Assembly: GCA_963205525.1 (NCBI GenBank) | Contig: CAUJJP010000212.1 | Location: forward strand, 1-14,367 | Length of the DNA: 14,367 bases | Direction of reading: 5' to 3' | From: Pseudomonadota bacterium | GTDB taxonomy: Bacteria; Pseudomonadota; Gammaproteobacteria; Burkholderiales; Burkholderiaceae | In this document: in pieces, positions 8,328 to 13,959 of the stretch | Position numbering within the stretch: position 1 is the stretch's first letter | How the letters are laid out: every line of letters begins with the position of its first letter | Translations under genes and position numbers: made by a program | The notes under the pieces: model-generated | Told to the model about the DNA's origin: nothing | The model's database searches: none | Seen by the model: the letters and a program-made list of their open reading frames with translations, nothing else

Positions 8328-8563
8328 CAGGTTCCTTCGAAGGCGGCCAGCATTTCGGCGGGCAGCGGCGCGTCGAAGTCGGTCGCGATAATCAGCTTGC
8401 CTTTCAGCACGCCGAAGCGGATCGGACGCTTGGGCTGTTCGAGCCGCGTGATGCGGGCCAGCGGTTTGCCGTTGCGGCTGACGACCACGTCCTCGCCTGC
8501 GGCGGCCTTGTCGACCAGTTGCGACAAGCGGGTCTTGGCATCGTAGATGTTGACGGTGTCCAT
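8327..8563 (-). CDS. vapB: Phd/YefM-type antitoxin
   Basis: A 78-residue antitoxin. The N-terminal half (VNIYDAKTRLSQLVDKAAAG, 4-23, then EDVVVSRNGKPLARI) is the Phd/YefM DNA-binding and dimerisation fold. The C-terminal part (RFGVLKGKLII with DFDAPLPAEML) is the usual toxin-neutralising tail that wraps the PIN active site. Members of this group bind their own promoter and repress it together with the toxin, so the operon here may be autoregulated. The ATG at 8563 is the first gene after the divergent intergenic region, and its Shine-Dalgarno is weak. The symbol vapB is used by partnership with VapC; by fold it is Phd/YefM rather than the AbrB or RHH VapB types. Confidence 0.9.
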   Translation of the reverse strand: MDTVNIYDAKTRLSQLVDKAAAGEDVVVSRNGKPLARITRLEQPKRPIRFGVLKGKLIIATDFDAPLPAEMLAAFEGT

Positions 8564-8593
8564 GGTGCCCGGTGTGGTCGAGAATCTTGGTCA

Positions 8594-8622
8594 AGTCTAG
8601 TCTGGCGCGGCTGCGACAGCAA
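8594..8622 (-). promoter_or_regulatory. Candidate sigma-70 promoter of the toxin-antitoxin/glycosyltransferase operon
   Basis: Read on the minus strand, TTGCTG (8622-8617) and TAGACT (8599-8594) are separated by 17 bases, with the antitoxin ATG 30 bases beyond. The -10 matches the consensus in 4 of 6 positions and the -35 in 3 of 6. The adjoining AGTCTAGTCT direct repeat (8594-8603 on the plus strand) could be an antitoxin operator half-site, but no clear palindrome is seen. Confidence 0.35.
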
Positions 8623-8655
8623 GCCACTGCCATGTCCCGCCCGTTCCCGCGCCGA

Positions 8656-8661
8656 TATCAT
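8656..8661 (+). promoter_or_regulatory. Candidate -10 box of the original wzm leader
   Basis: TATCAT within GCCGATATCATCGCGG matches the -10 consensus at 5 of 6 positions and lies 108 bases before the ATG of the broken wzm copy. No good -35 element stands 16-18 bases upstream. If functional, it now drives the inserted genes rather than the intact wzm. Confidence 0.25.
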
Positions 8662-8763
8662 CGCGGCCCCGGTGGCGCGGCCTGCCGGGCCTGGGCTCCT
8701 CCGGCGGCGACCGTGTTCGGTTCCACCTCGCTCGCCCCTACCTCTTTCAATGCGCCGCACCGC

Positions 8764-8838
8764 ATGAATCCCTCGTCCTGGTGGCTTTCCTACGCTTCGC
8801 GCAGCGCGAGGTGAGCAACCGTTTCGCCGGCTCGCTGC
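8764..8838 (+). pseudogene. Truncated, frameshifted 5' fragment of wzm
   Basis: The ATG at 8764 opens a sequence nearly identical to the start of the intact wzm at 10517. From 8776 to 8838 it matches 10529-10592 with a single missing C after base 8786 (CTTTCC against CTCTTCC). The loss shifts the frame so that translation ends at TGA 8812-8814 after 16 residues (MNPSSWWLSYASRSAR). The first 12 bases differ from the intact gene at five positions (7 of 12 match), and the DNA after 8838 is unrelated low-GC sequence. It is a dead gene end left by insertion or recombination at the wzm start, and it marks the left boundary of the insert. Confidence 0.85.
8776..8838 (+). repeat. Direct repeat, left copy (63 bases)
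   Basis: Matches 10529-10592 at 63 of 64 aligned positions, the only difference being a one-base gap. Both copies are in the same orientation and bracket the low-GC insert. They are part of a coding sequence (wzm codons 5-26), not a mobile-element end. Confidence 0.95.
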
Positions 8839-8843
8839 CGGGA

Positions 8844-8959
8844 TGTCTCCGACAGGTGCTCTAGCGGACACGAATCGCCATCTTCAGCGAATTATTGCGG
8901 TAACTTTGGACGGTATAGGATTTGCTAGAATTCCAAACTCGTGAATATGGGGGAAATCG
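8844..8959 (+). promoter_or_regulatory. Leader and candidate extended -10 promoter of the inserted deacetylase gene
   Basis: After the wzm fragment the sequence turns A/T-rich. TGCTAGAAT (8923-8931) is a good extended -10 element (TGn plus TAGAAT, 5 of 6), giving a start near 8938, about 20 bases before the GTG start codon. No -35 at normal spacing is seen; TTGGAC (8906-8911) is only 14 bases away. Inverted arms TTTGGA (8905-8910) and TCCAAA (8932-8937) flank the -10 box and could be an operator. GGGGGAAA (8949-8956) is a clear Shine-Dalgarno sequence and fixes the start of the next gene. Confidence 0.45.
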
Positions 8960-9791
8960 GTGGTAGCTCGAACGAACATCCGGGTCCTGACCTATCACTC
9001 GCAATCTAATCAAGGTGACCATTACACTACGAATGATCACGAGGCCTTTCGTGAGGATCTGCGGGTGCTCTCTAAGGAAGGATTTAGGGTAATCACCGCA
9101 CTTGCCCTGGTTGACCATCTATTGGCAGCAAGATTGCACGCATTGCCATCGAAGACTATCATCATCACGATGGACGATGGGCCTATCTACGATGTGGTCG
9201 ATGATCCGTCGGGCTTGCCCGGCGAGCGACGGTCTATGCTCAGAATCGCACGGGAACATCGACGAAATCTCTTTGGTATTCCTCTCACGCGCAGTAGTGT
9301 CCGAACCACTTCCTTCGTTATCGCATGCGAAAAGGCTCGCAAGGATATTGAGGATGGAGGTCCAAGCTATCTGGATGGAAACTGGTGGGTCGAGGCGCAG
9401 CGCACGGGGTACGTCGATATCGGCACACATAGTTGGAACCACGTACACCCTCTTGTCGAGGAGGTGCGAGCGCAGACGCCGAATTTATGTGAGGCGTTTC
9501 ATCTGATCGACAATGATCAAGAAGCAGAGCGCCAAATTGTTCAGGCCGCGCGCAAGATTCGAAGCGTGACGCACAGTCCGGCGGCTTCTCTCTTCGCATA
9601 TCCCTATGGACAGAGAGGCGCCTTCCTCACCGAAGATTTTTTTGCCGCGACAGAAAGAAATTATGGCTGCGTTCACGACCGACGGATTGCCGGTCGTTCT
9701 GGATACCAAGCGCTGGGAAATTCCACGATACGTTTGTAACTATCATTGGAAGAGCCCGGATGATCTGGCGCGTTTGCTATACGCTGCATAG
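8960..9791 (+). pseudogene. Polysaccharide deacetylase (NodB/CE4 family), frameshifted at a T7 run
   Basis: A NodB-like carbohydrate esterase that would remove N- or O-acetyl groups from a glycan. Motif 1 is TMDDGP (D72 base, D73 metal), motif 2 is THSWNHVHP (H157, H161), and motif 3 is FAYPYG (212-217), so catalytic residues are kept. Read straight from the GTG at 8960 the protein ends at 9739 (259 residues) in a tail that looks unrelated to the family. The family-like ending (AAFTTDG, RWEIPRYVCNYHW, SPDDLARLL) lies in the +1 frame, ending at TAG 9789-9791. Removing one T from the run at 9637-9643 joins the frames as EDFLPRQKEIMAAFTTDG and gives 276 residues. The cause may be a real slippage mutation, phase variation, or a sequencing error. 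A strong Shine-Dalgarno (8949-8956) supports the GTG start. Base composition and codons are poorer in GC than the flanks. Confidence 0.75.
9637..9643 (+). repeat. T7 homopolymer at the frameshift point
   Basis: Seven consecutive T residues lie inside the deacetylase gene, where removing one T (or adding two) restores a family-like reading frame. Homopolymers of this kind slip in replication or transcription and are also a common site of sequencing error. Confidence 0.7.
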
Positions 9792-9794
9792 TCG

Positions 9795-10337
9795 ATGACT
9801 GGAAACCTTTTTAGGCGCTTGGCCCGAAGATTCCTGTCGGCCGTTCCAGTTGCTGTACGGTGCCGGGAGACCAGTGAGCTGCCACCCAACGCGGACGAGT
9901 TGTTCCGCAAGGTGTTCAGGGTCGCGGGACCGGTCGCAGGCAGGCACTTTATACTGGAGTGCGTCGAACCAACGACGCAGGGTTGCACTCAGTTGCTAGG
10001 TTATGTCAATTTCAGGGCGCATAAGACTGGCTATTTGGCCGGTGGATTGGTCGTGGACGCATGGCGCTATCGCAATCTCGATCGGCCTGTCCAAGCGGAG
10101 ATCAAGAGGCATGGCGGCATGGCAGAGTGGCTCATGCGCCATGCGGTCCGGGCCGTGGCGCCGTGCACCGCGGTCTACGCATATATCGGCGACAAAGCTT
10201 CCGAAACCGTCAATGCGCGAGTCGGTTTCCGGCGTACGGCGACGCCATACCTGTTCGTGCTCAGTGAAAGCGCCGCTAATGCGCAGTTGGAACTAGATGC
10301 ATTGACAGAGAGCGTCGCCTCGTTAGGGCCCTTCTGA
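9795..10337 (+). CDS. Putative GNAT-family acyltransferase
   Basis: A 180-residue protein, tentatively an N-acyltransferase. Residues 80-152 read like a GNAT core: a beta strand AGGLVVDAWRYRNL (82-95), a helix GMAEWLMRHAVRAV (108-121), AVYAYIGDKAS (126-136), and VNARVGFRRTATPYL (139-153), where the Asn and the VGFRRT strand resemble the acetyl-CoA-side end of the fold. The ATG at 9795 is three bases after the deacetylase TAG, so the two genes were probably co-translated; one could remove acetyl groups and the other add a different acyl group at the same sugar position. The N-terminus is basic (FRRLARRF) with no signal peptide. Composition is intermediate between the low-GC deacetylase and the high-GC flanks. 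The function is an inference from partial motifs. Confidence 0.5.
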   Translation: MTGNLFRRLARRFLSAVPVAVRCRETSELPPNADELFRKVFRVAGPVAGRHFILECVEPTTQGCTQLLGYVNFRAHKTGYLAGGLVVDAWRYRNLDRPVQAEIKRHGGMAEWLMRHAVRAVAPCTAVYAYIGDKASETVNARVGFRRTATPYLFVLSESAANAQLELDALTESVASLGPF

Positions 10338-10516
10338 TGCATGGACGTAAGACCTGCGCGGCCTCACGGGCTAGCGTGGTCCTCGCCGTACCTCGCACTG
10401 CGTATTAGCTGATTCCCAAGCCCGTTCAACATAACGATCACCAGAAGCAGCCGCCTTGGGCTTGACCCTTGTGTCGATCCTATTGCGTTGCCGTCCCTGC
10501 CGAATTCCCCGCCTAC
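10338..10516 (+). other. Intergenic right end of the insert, leader of intact wzm
   Basis: These 179 bases between the acyltransferase stop and the wzm ATG hold no gene I can support. CAAGCCC and GGGCTTG form a weak 7-bp inverted repeat with a long loop. TTGACC at 10462-10467 resembles a -35 box, but the only -10-like hexamer (TATTGC, 10481-10486) is 13 bases away, too close. There is no resemblance to the leader of the broken wzm copy beyond the first few codons. Confidence 0.5.
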
Positions 10517-11293
10517 ATGAACCAGACCTCCTGGTGGCTCTTCCTACGCTTCGCGCAGCGCGAGGTGAGCAACCGTTTCGCCGGCTCGCTGCTTGGCAGC
10601 CTGTGGGCGCTGGTGCATCCGCTGGCGCTGTTGCTGATCTACAGCTTCGTCTTCACCACGGTGCTGCGGGTGCGGCCGGTGGCCGAGACTAGCGTGCCCT
10701 TCCTGGTCTTCCTTGCCGTGGCGCTGTGGCCGTGGCTGGCCTTCCAGGAGGCGGTGATGCGCGGCACCGGGGCCGTGGTGGCCAACGGGGCGCTGGTCAA
10801 GAAGGTGCCGTTCGCGCACGAGGTGGTGGTGCATGCCGCGGTCGCCTCCAGCTTCGCGGTGCAGCTCGGCGGCTACGTCGTGGTCATCGCCTTCATGGTG
10901 TTCACCGGCCAGCCGCTGCACCTGGCGGGGCTCGGGCTGGTGCTGCTGTGCCTGCTCGGGCTGGCGGCACTGGCCACTGGCCTGGCGCTGATGCTGGGTG
11001 CGCTGCAGGTCTTCGTGCGCGACGTCGAGCAGGGTCTGGCGCCGGTGATGGGCATCGTGTTCTACCTTTGTCCGATTCTCTACCCGGTGGCGATGGTGCC
11101 CGAGTGGATGCGCGGCTGGATGCTGCTGAACCCGGTGGCGGTGCTGATCGAGGCCTGCCGCGAGGCGCTGATCGAGGGTCGCGCCTGGCCCGCCGCCACC
11201 GAGGGTCTGGCGCTGCTGGCCTGTGCGGCGGTGCTGCTGCTGGGCCGCATGGTCTTTCATCGCCTGTCGCCGCACTTCGAGGAGGAGCTGTGA
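10517..11293 (+). CDS. wzm: Polysaccharide ABC transporter permease (Wzm)
   Basis: A 258-residue ABC-2 type inner-membrane permease that would export lipid-linked O-polysaccharide with Wzt. Six hydrophobic segments are seen at about 28-50, 60-80, 105-130, 137-163, 172-193 and 228-247, the usual count for Wzm/TagG proteins. LLGSLWALVHPL (25-36), LQVFVRDVEQ (163-172) and FYLCPILYPV (182-191) are conserved positions of the family. The start is ATG 10517 (MNQTSWWLFLRFAQRE), giving the normal family N-terminus; an upstream in-frame GTG-type start at 10469 would only add intergenic-looking residues. It ends in a GTGA overlap with wzt. Its first codons are duplicated at 8764, so this copy may have a replaced or recombined 5' end and a changed promoter. 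Confidence 0.93.
   Translation: MNQTSWWLFLRFAQREVSNRFAGSLLGSLWALVHPLALLLIYSFVFTTVLRVRPVAETSVPFLVFLAVALWPWLAFQEAVMRGTGAVVANGALVKKVPFAHEVVVHAAVASSFAVQLGGYVVVIAFMVFTGQPLHLAGLGLVLLCLLGLAALATGLALMLGALQVFVRDVEQGLAPVMGIVFYLCPILYPVAMVPEWMRGWMLLNPVAVLIEACREALIEGRAWPAATEGLALLACAAVLLLGRMVFHRLSPHFEEEL
10529..10592 (+). repeat. Direct repeat, right copy (64 bases)
   Basis: Matches 8776-8838 except for one extra C, which keeps the wzm frame open. It marks the right boundary of the low-GC insert; bases after 10592 continue wzm, while bases after 8838 do not. Confidence 0.95.
11279..11287 (+). promoter_or_regulatory. Strong Shine-Dalgarno for wzt
   Basis: GAGGAGGAG ends three bases before the GTG start of wzt and lies in the last wzm codons (EEEL). 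It decides the GTG at 11290 as the start and supports coupled translation with wzm. Confidence 0.75.
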
Positions 11294-12507
11294 CGGAGAC
11301 AGTGCATCCCGCGGGGCTCGAGCCGCCGCTGATCTCGCTGCGCGAGGTCGGCAAGGTGTATCCGGTGCACGGCGGCGCGGCGAGCAGGATCGCTGCGCTG
11401 TGGGCCAAGCTGCGCGGCGTGCCGCACGCGGCTTCCGAGTTCCGTGCGCTCGACGGCATCAGCTTCGACGTTCGCCGTGGTGAGTCGACGGCGCTTGTCG
11501 GCGTCAACGGCGCCGGCAAGTCGACGCTGCTGAAGGTCATCGCGGGCGTGGCCAAGGCCAGCAGCGGCACGGTCGCGATTCATGGCCGTGTCGGCGCGCT
11601 GCTCGAACTGGGCGCGGGCTTTCACCCCGAATACACCGGCAGCGAGAACATCGCCCTGGCCTGTGCGCTGATGGGCCTGTCGCCGGCGCGCACGCGCGAG
11701 CACCAGGAGGCCATCGTCGCCTTCGCCGACATCGGCGCGCACATCGACCAGCCGGTCAAGCACTACTCCTCGGGCATGGTGATCCGGCTGGGCTTTGCCA
11801 TCGCCACCGCGCTCACGCCCGACGTGCTCATCACCGACGAGGTGCTTTCGGTCGGCGACGAGTCCTTCCAGCGCAAGTGCATCGCCTGGATGGAGAACTA
11901 CCTGAGCCAGGGCGGCACGCTGCTGCTGTGCTCGCACAGCATGTACCACGTGCAGAAGCTGTGCCGGCAGGCGATCTGGATCGAGGCCGGCCGCGCGCGC
12001 CTGATCGGCGACGCCTTCGAGGTCACCCGCCAGTACCTGGCCTGGCACGAAGAACGAACCGCGCAGTCGCGCAAGCTGCAGCCCGGCGCCGTGGCCGCCG
12101 GTGGCGGCAGCATCTACCAGGTGCGCAGCATGCGGCTCAACGACATGCACTCGGAAGAGCCGGTGCTGGTTCCCGAAGGCGGCACGCTGGTCGTCAGCGG
12201 CAGCGTCTACTCGCCCGACGACCGCGTCCCGCAGATCGCCGTGGGCGTGGTCAAGCTCGACGGCACGCCGGTGGCCGGCTGCTACTCGGAGATGGACGGC
12301 TTCACGCTGCACCGCCAGGAGCCGCAGCTCTACACCTACACGCTGACGCTACCCCGCCTGCCGCTGCTGCCGGGGGCCTATGTCGCGCGCAGCCATGCGA
12401 TGGACCCCGAGGGCATGCGCATGTTCGATCACGTCGAACTGCGCTTCGACGTGGCCGGCGTCTCGCGCGAGACCGGCATCTGCAAGCTCGAGCACGCGTG
12501 GTCGTGA
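11290..12507 (+). CDS. wzt: Polysaccharide ABC transporter ATPase with glycan-binding domain (Wzt)
   Basis: A 405-residue ATPase partner of Wzm. The nucleotide-binding domain carries Walker A GVNGAGKST (71-79), the signature YSSGMVIRLGFA (159-170), Walker B DVLITDEVLSVGD (178-190), and the switch His216 in CSHSM. Residues from about 275 onwards form an extra C-terminal domain (SIYQVRSMRLND, 274-285, to the end) as in Wzt proteins, whose beta-sandwich recognises the modified end of the finished O-polysaccharide and so couples termination to export. The presence of this domain suggests a chain cap exists, though no capping methyltransferase or kinase is seen here. GTG start at 11290 overlaps the wzm stop; the TGA at 12505-12507 overlaps the next GTG, again as GTGA. 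Confidence 0.95.
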   Translation: MTETVHPAGLEPPLISLREVGKVYPVHGGAASRIAALWAKLRGVPHAASEFRALDGISFDVRRGESTALVGVNGAGKSTLLKVIAGVAKASSGTVAIHGRVGALLELGAGFHPEYTGSENIALACALMGLSPARTREHQEAIVAFADIGAHIDQPVKHYSSGMVIRLGFAIATALTPDVLITDEVLSVGDESFQRKCIAWMENYLSQGGTLLLCSHSMYHVQKLCRQAIWIEAGRARLIGDAFEVTRQYLAWHEERTAQSRKLQPGAVAAGGGSIYQVRSMRLNDMHSEEPVLVPEGGTLVVSGSVYSPDDRVPQIAVGVVKLDGTPVAGCYSEMDGFTLHRQEPQLYTYTLTLPRLPLLPGAYVARSHAMDPEGMRMFDHVELRFDVAGVSRETGICKLEHAWS

Positions 12508-13955
12508 CGGCCGCTGTCGCTGCACGCGCGATCCACGTCGTTCCGCCGGGCGGCGGCGGCGTCGAGCGCTGCGTGCGCGACATCGTGTACCAGCGCCCGC
12601 AGGACCTCATCCTGCACACCGCCGATGCGCAGTGCGTGCTCGAGCGGCCGGCGCCGGCCGGCGCCGATGCTCAGGCGCGCTTCGTCCCGCTTGCCCGTGC
12701 CGACCTACTGGGCTGGGCGGCCGCGGGCGGCCTTGGCGCCCCGCTGATCCTGCATGCGCACAGCACGGTGGCCGCGGTGCGCGATCTGTGCGAGCGCCTG
12801 GCCGCGGCCACCGCGGCGCCGCGCCTCCTGACGCTGCACGACATCTGGTTCGCCGATCCGGCGCTGCCGGCGAGCGAACGTGCCGAGCGCCTGGCCTTCG
12901 TGCGCAGCGCCGCGCGACGCTGTGCGCCCAGCGACTTCATCGTCGAGCGCGCGCGCGCCGCGCTGGGGGATCAGGCCGACACCGCGCCGGTGACGCGCTG
13001 GCCGCTGGCCGCCGCGCCCTTCGAACCGGGTTGCGAGGCGCAGGTCCGGGCGCTCTCGCCGGCCGCCGACCAGGCCTGCGGCGCGCGCGGCTTCGCCATC
13101 GCCGTCATCGGCGCCATCGGTGCGCACAAGGGCCTGGCGGCGCTGGAGGCACTGGCCGCGCGCTTGCCGGCGACGCTGCGCGTGGTCGTGCTCGGCTACA
13201 CCGGGGAGCAGTTGCGCCAGGGCTGGACGGCGGACGGTCACATCTGGGTGCACGGCATCTTCCATCCCCGGCAGTTGCCGAGCCTGGCGCAGCACTACGG
13301 GGCGCGCCTGGCGCTTTTCCCGCCCGGCATGCCCGAGAGCCATTGCTATGCCCTGGGCGACGCCTGGATGAGCGGCCTGCCGGTCCTCGCCCCGGACCAC
13401 GGCGCGCTTGCCGAGCGCATCCGCTGCCATGGCGGCGGCACGCTCTACGATCCGGCGATCGATGTCGACGACTGGTGCGCGCTCGTCGTTGCGCAGGCTG
13501 CGGCGGCGCGCCGGCATCCGAGCGCGCTGCCCCTGTTGCGACCGCTGCCCACGATGGAGGAGATGATGAGCCGGCTCGAGGCCTTGTACGCCGAACTCCC
13601 GCCCAGCGGCGCGGCACGTCCGGCCGACGACGACGGCGTGCAGCGCCTGGCGCAGAAGCACCTGGACTCGCAGTTCCTGCGCCGGGAGGTGACCGACCTC
13701 CAGCAGCAACTGGAGCGCTGCGAGCGCGAACGGGATGCACTGCGCGAGCAGACGAACGAGCGGCAGGCCGCCGGGCAGCAGCACGCCCAGGCCCTTGCCG
13801 AGTGCGAACGCAGGCTTGCCGCCACGACGCAGGAGCGCGAGGCCTTCGCTGCCGCCTACCTCGGCCTGCGCGGGCGGCTGCAGCGCCTGGTGGGCTGGCT
13901 CCCCGATCCGCTGCGGCGTGCACTGGTGGCGCTGGCCCGGCGGCTGCGAGGCTGA
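12504..13955 (+). CDS. GT4-type glycosyltransferase with C-terminal coiled coil
   Basis: A 483-residue GT-B enzyme. IHVVPPGGGGVERCVRDI (10-27) is the N-lobe nucleotide loop of GT4 enzymes, and LHDIWF (111-116) is a family-like strand. The second lobe begins at IAVIGAIGAHKG (199-210), and GIFHPRQLPSLA (251-262) plus FPPGMPESHCYALGDAWMSG (272-291) form the donor site; the second acidic residue of E-x7-E is an Asp (E278, D286). From about 380 to 450 a Gln/Glu/Arg heptad-like region forms a coiled coil, and the last 30 residues (LGLRGRLQRLVGWLPDPLRR and on) are basic and amphipathic. Such a tail could bind the membrane. The start is GTG 12504, overlapping wzt; GTG 12498 would add two residues. 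Donor and acceptor are unknown. Confidence 0.85.
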   Translation: MTAAVAARAIHVVPPGGGGVERCVRDIVYQRPQDLILHTADAQCVLERPAPAGADAQARFVPLARADLLGWAAAGGLGAPLILHAHSTVAAVRDLCERLAAATAAPRLLTLHDIWFADPALPASERAERLAFVRSAARRCAPSDFIVERARAALGDQADTAPVTRWPLAAAPFEPGCEAQVRALSPAADQACGARGFAIAVIGAIGAHKGLAALEALAARLPATLRVVVLGYTGEQLRQGWTADGHIWVHGIFHPRQLPSLAQHYGARLALFPPGMPESHCYALGDAWMSGLPVLAPDHGALAERIRCHGGGTLYDPAIDVDDWCALVVAQAAAARRHPSALPLLRPLPTMEEMMSRLEALYAELPPSGAARPADDDGVQRLAQKHLDSQFLRREVTDLQQQLERCERERDALREQTNERQAAGQQHAQALAECERRLAATTQEREAFAAAYLGLRGRLQRLVGWLPDPLRRALVALARRLRG

Positions 13956-13959
13956 GGCG

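Noticed and set aside
8844..8870. Insertion-sequence end suggested by TGTCTCC and GCGGACA
   Set aside because: The inverted match is only a few bases, no transposase is present and no matching end is found at the right boundary of the insert.
10462..10486. TTGACC/TATTGC promoter for wzm
   Set aside because: The 13-base spacing is too short for a sigma-70 promoter and no other -10 fits.
10726..11289. Longer wzt starting inside wzm
   Set aside because: The added region is a frame shadow of wzm. The GTG at 11290 has a strong Shine-Dalgarno and begins the normal Wzt N-terminus.
11257..12312. 351-residue minus-strand open frame opposite wzt
   Set aside because: It is antisense to clear Walker A, signature and Walker B motifs and has shadow-like composition.
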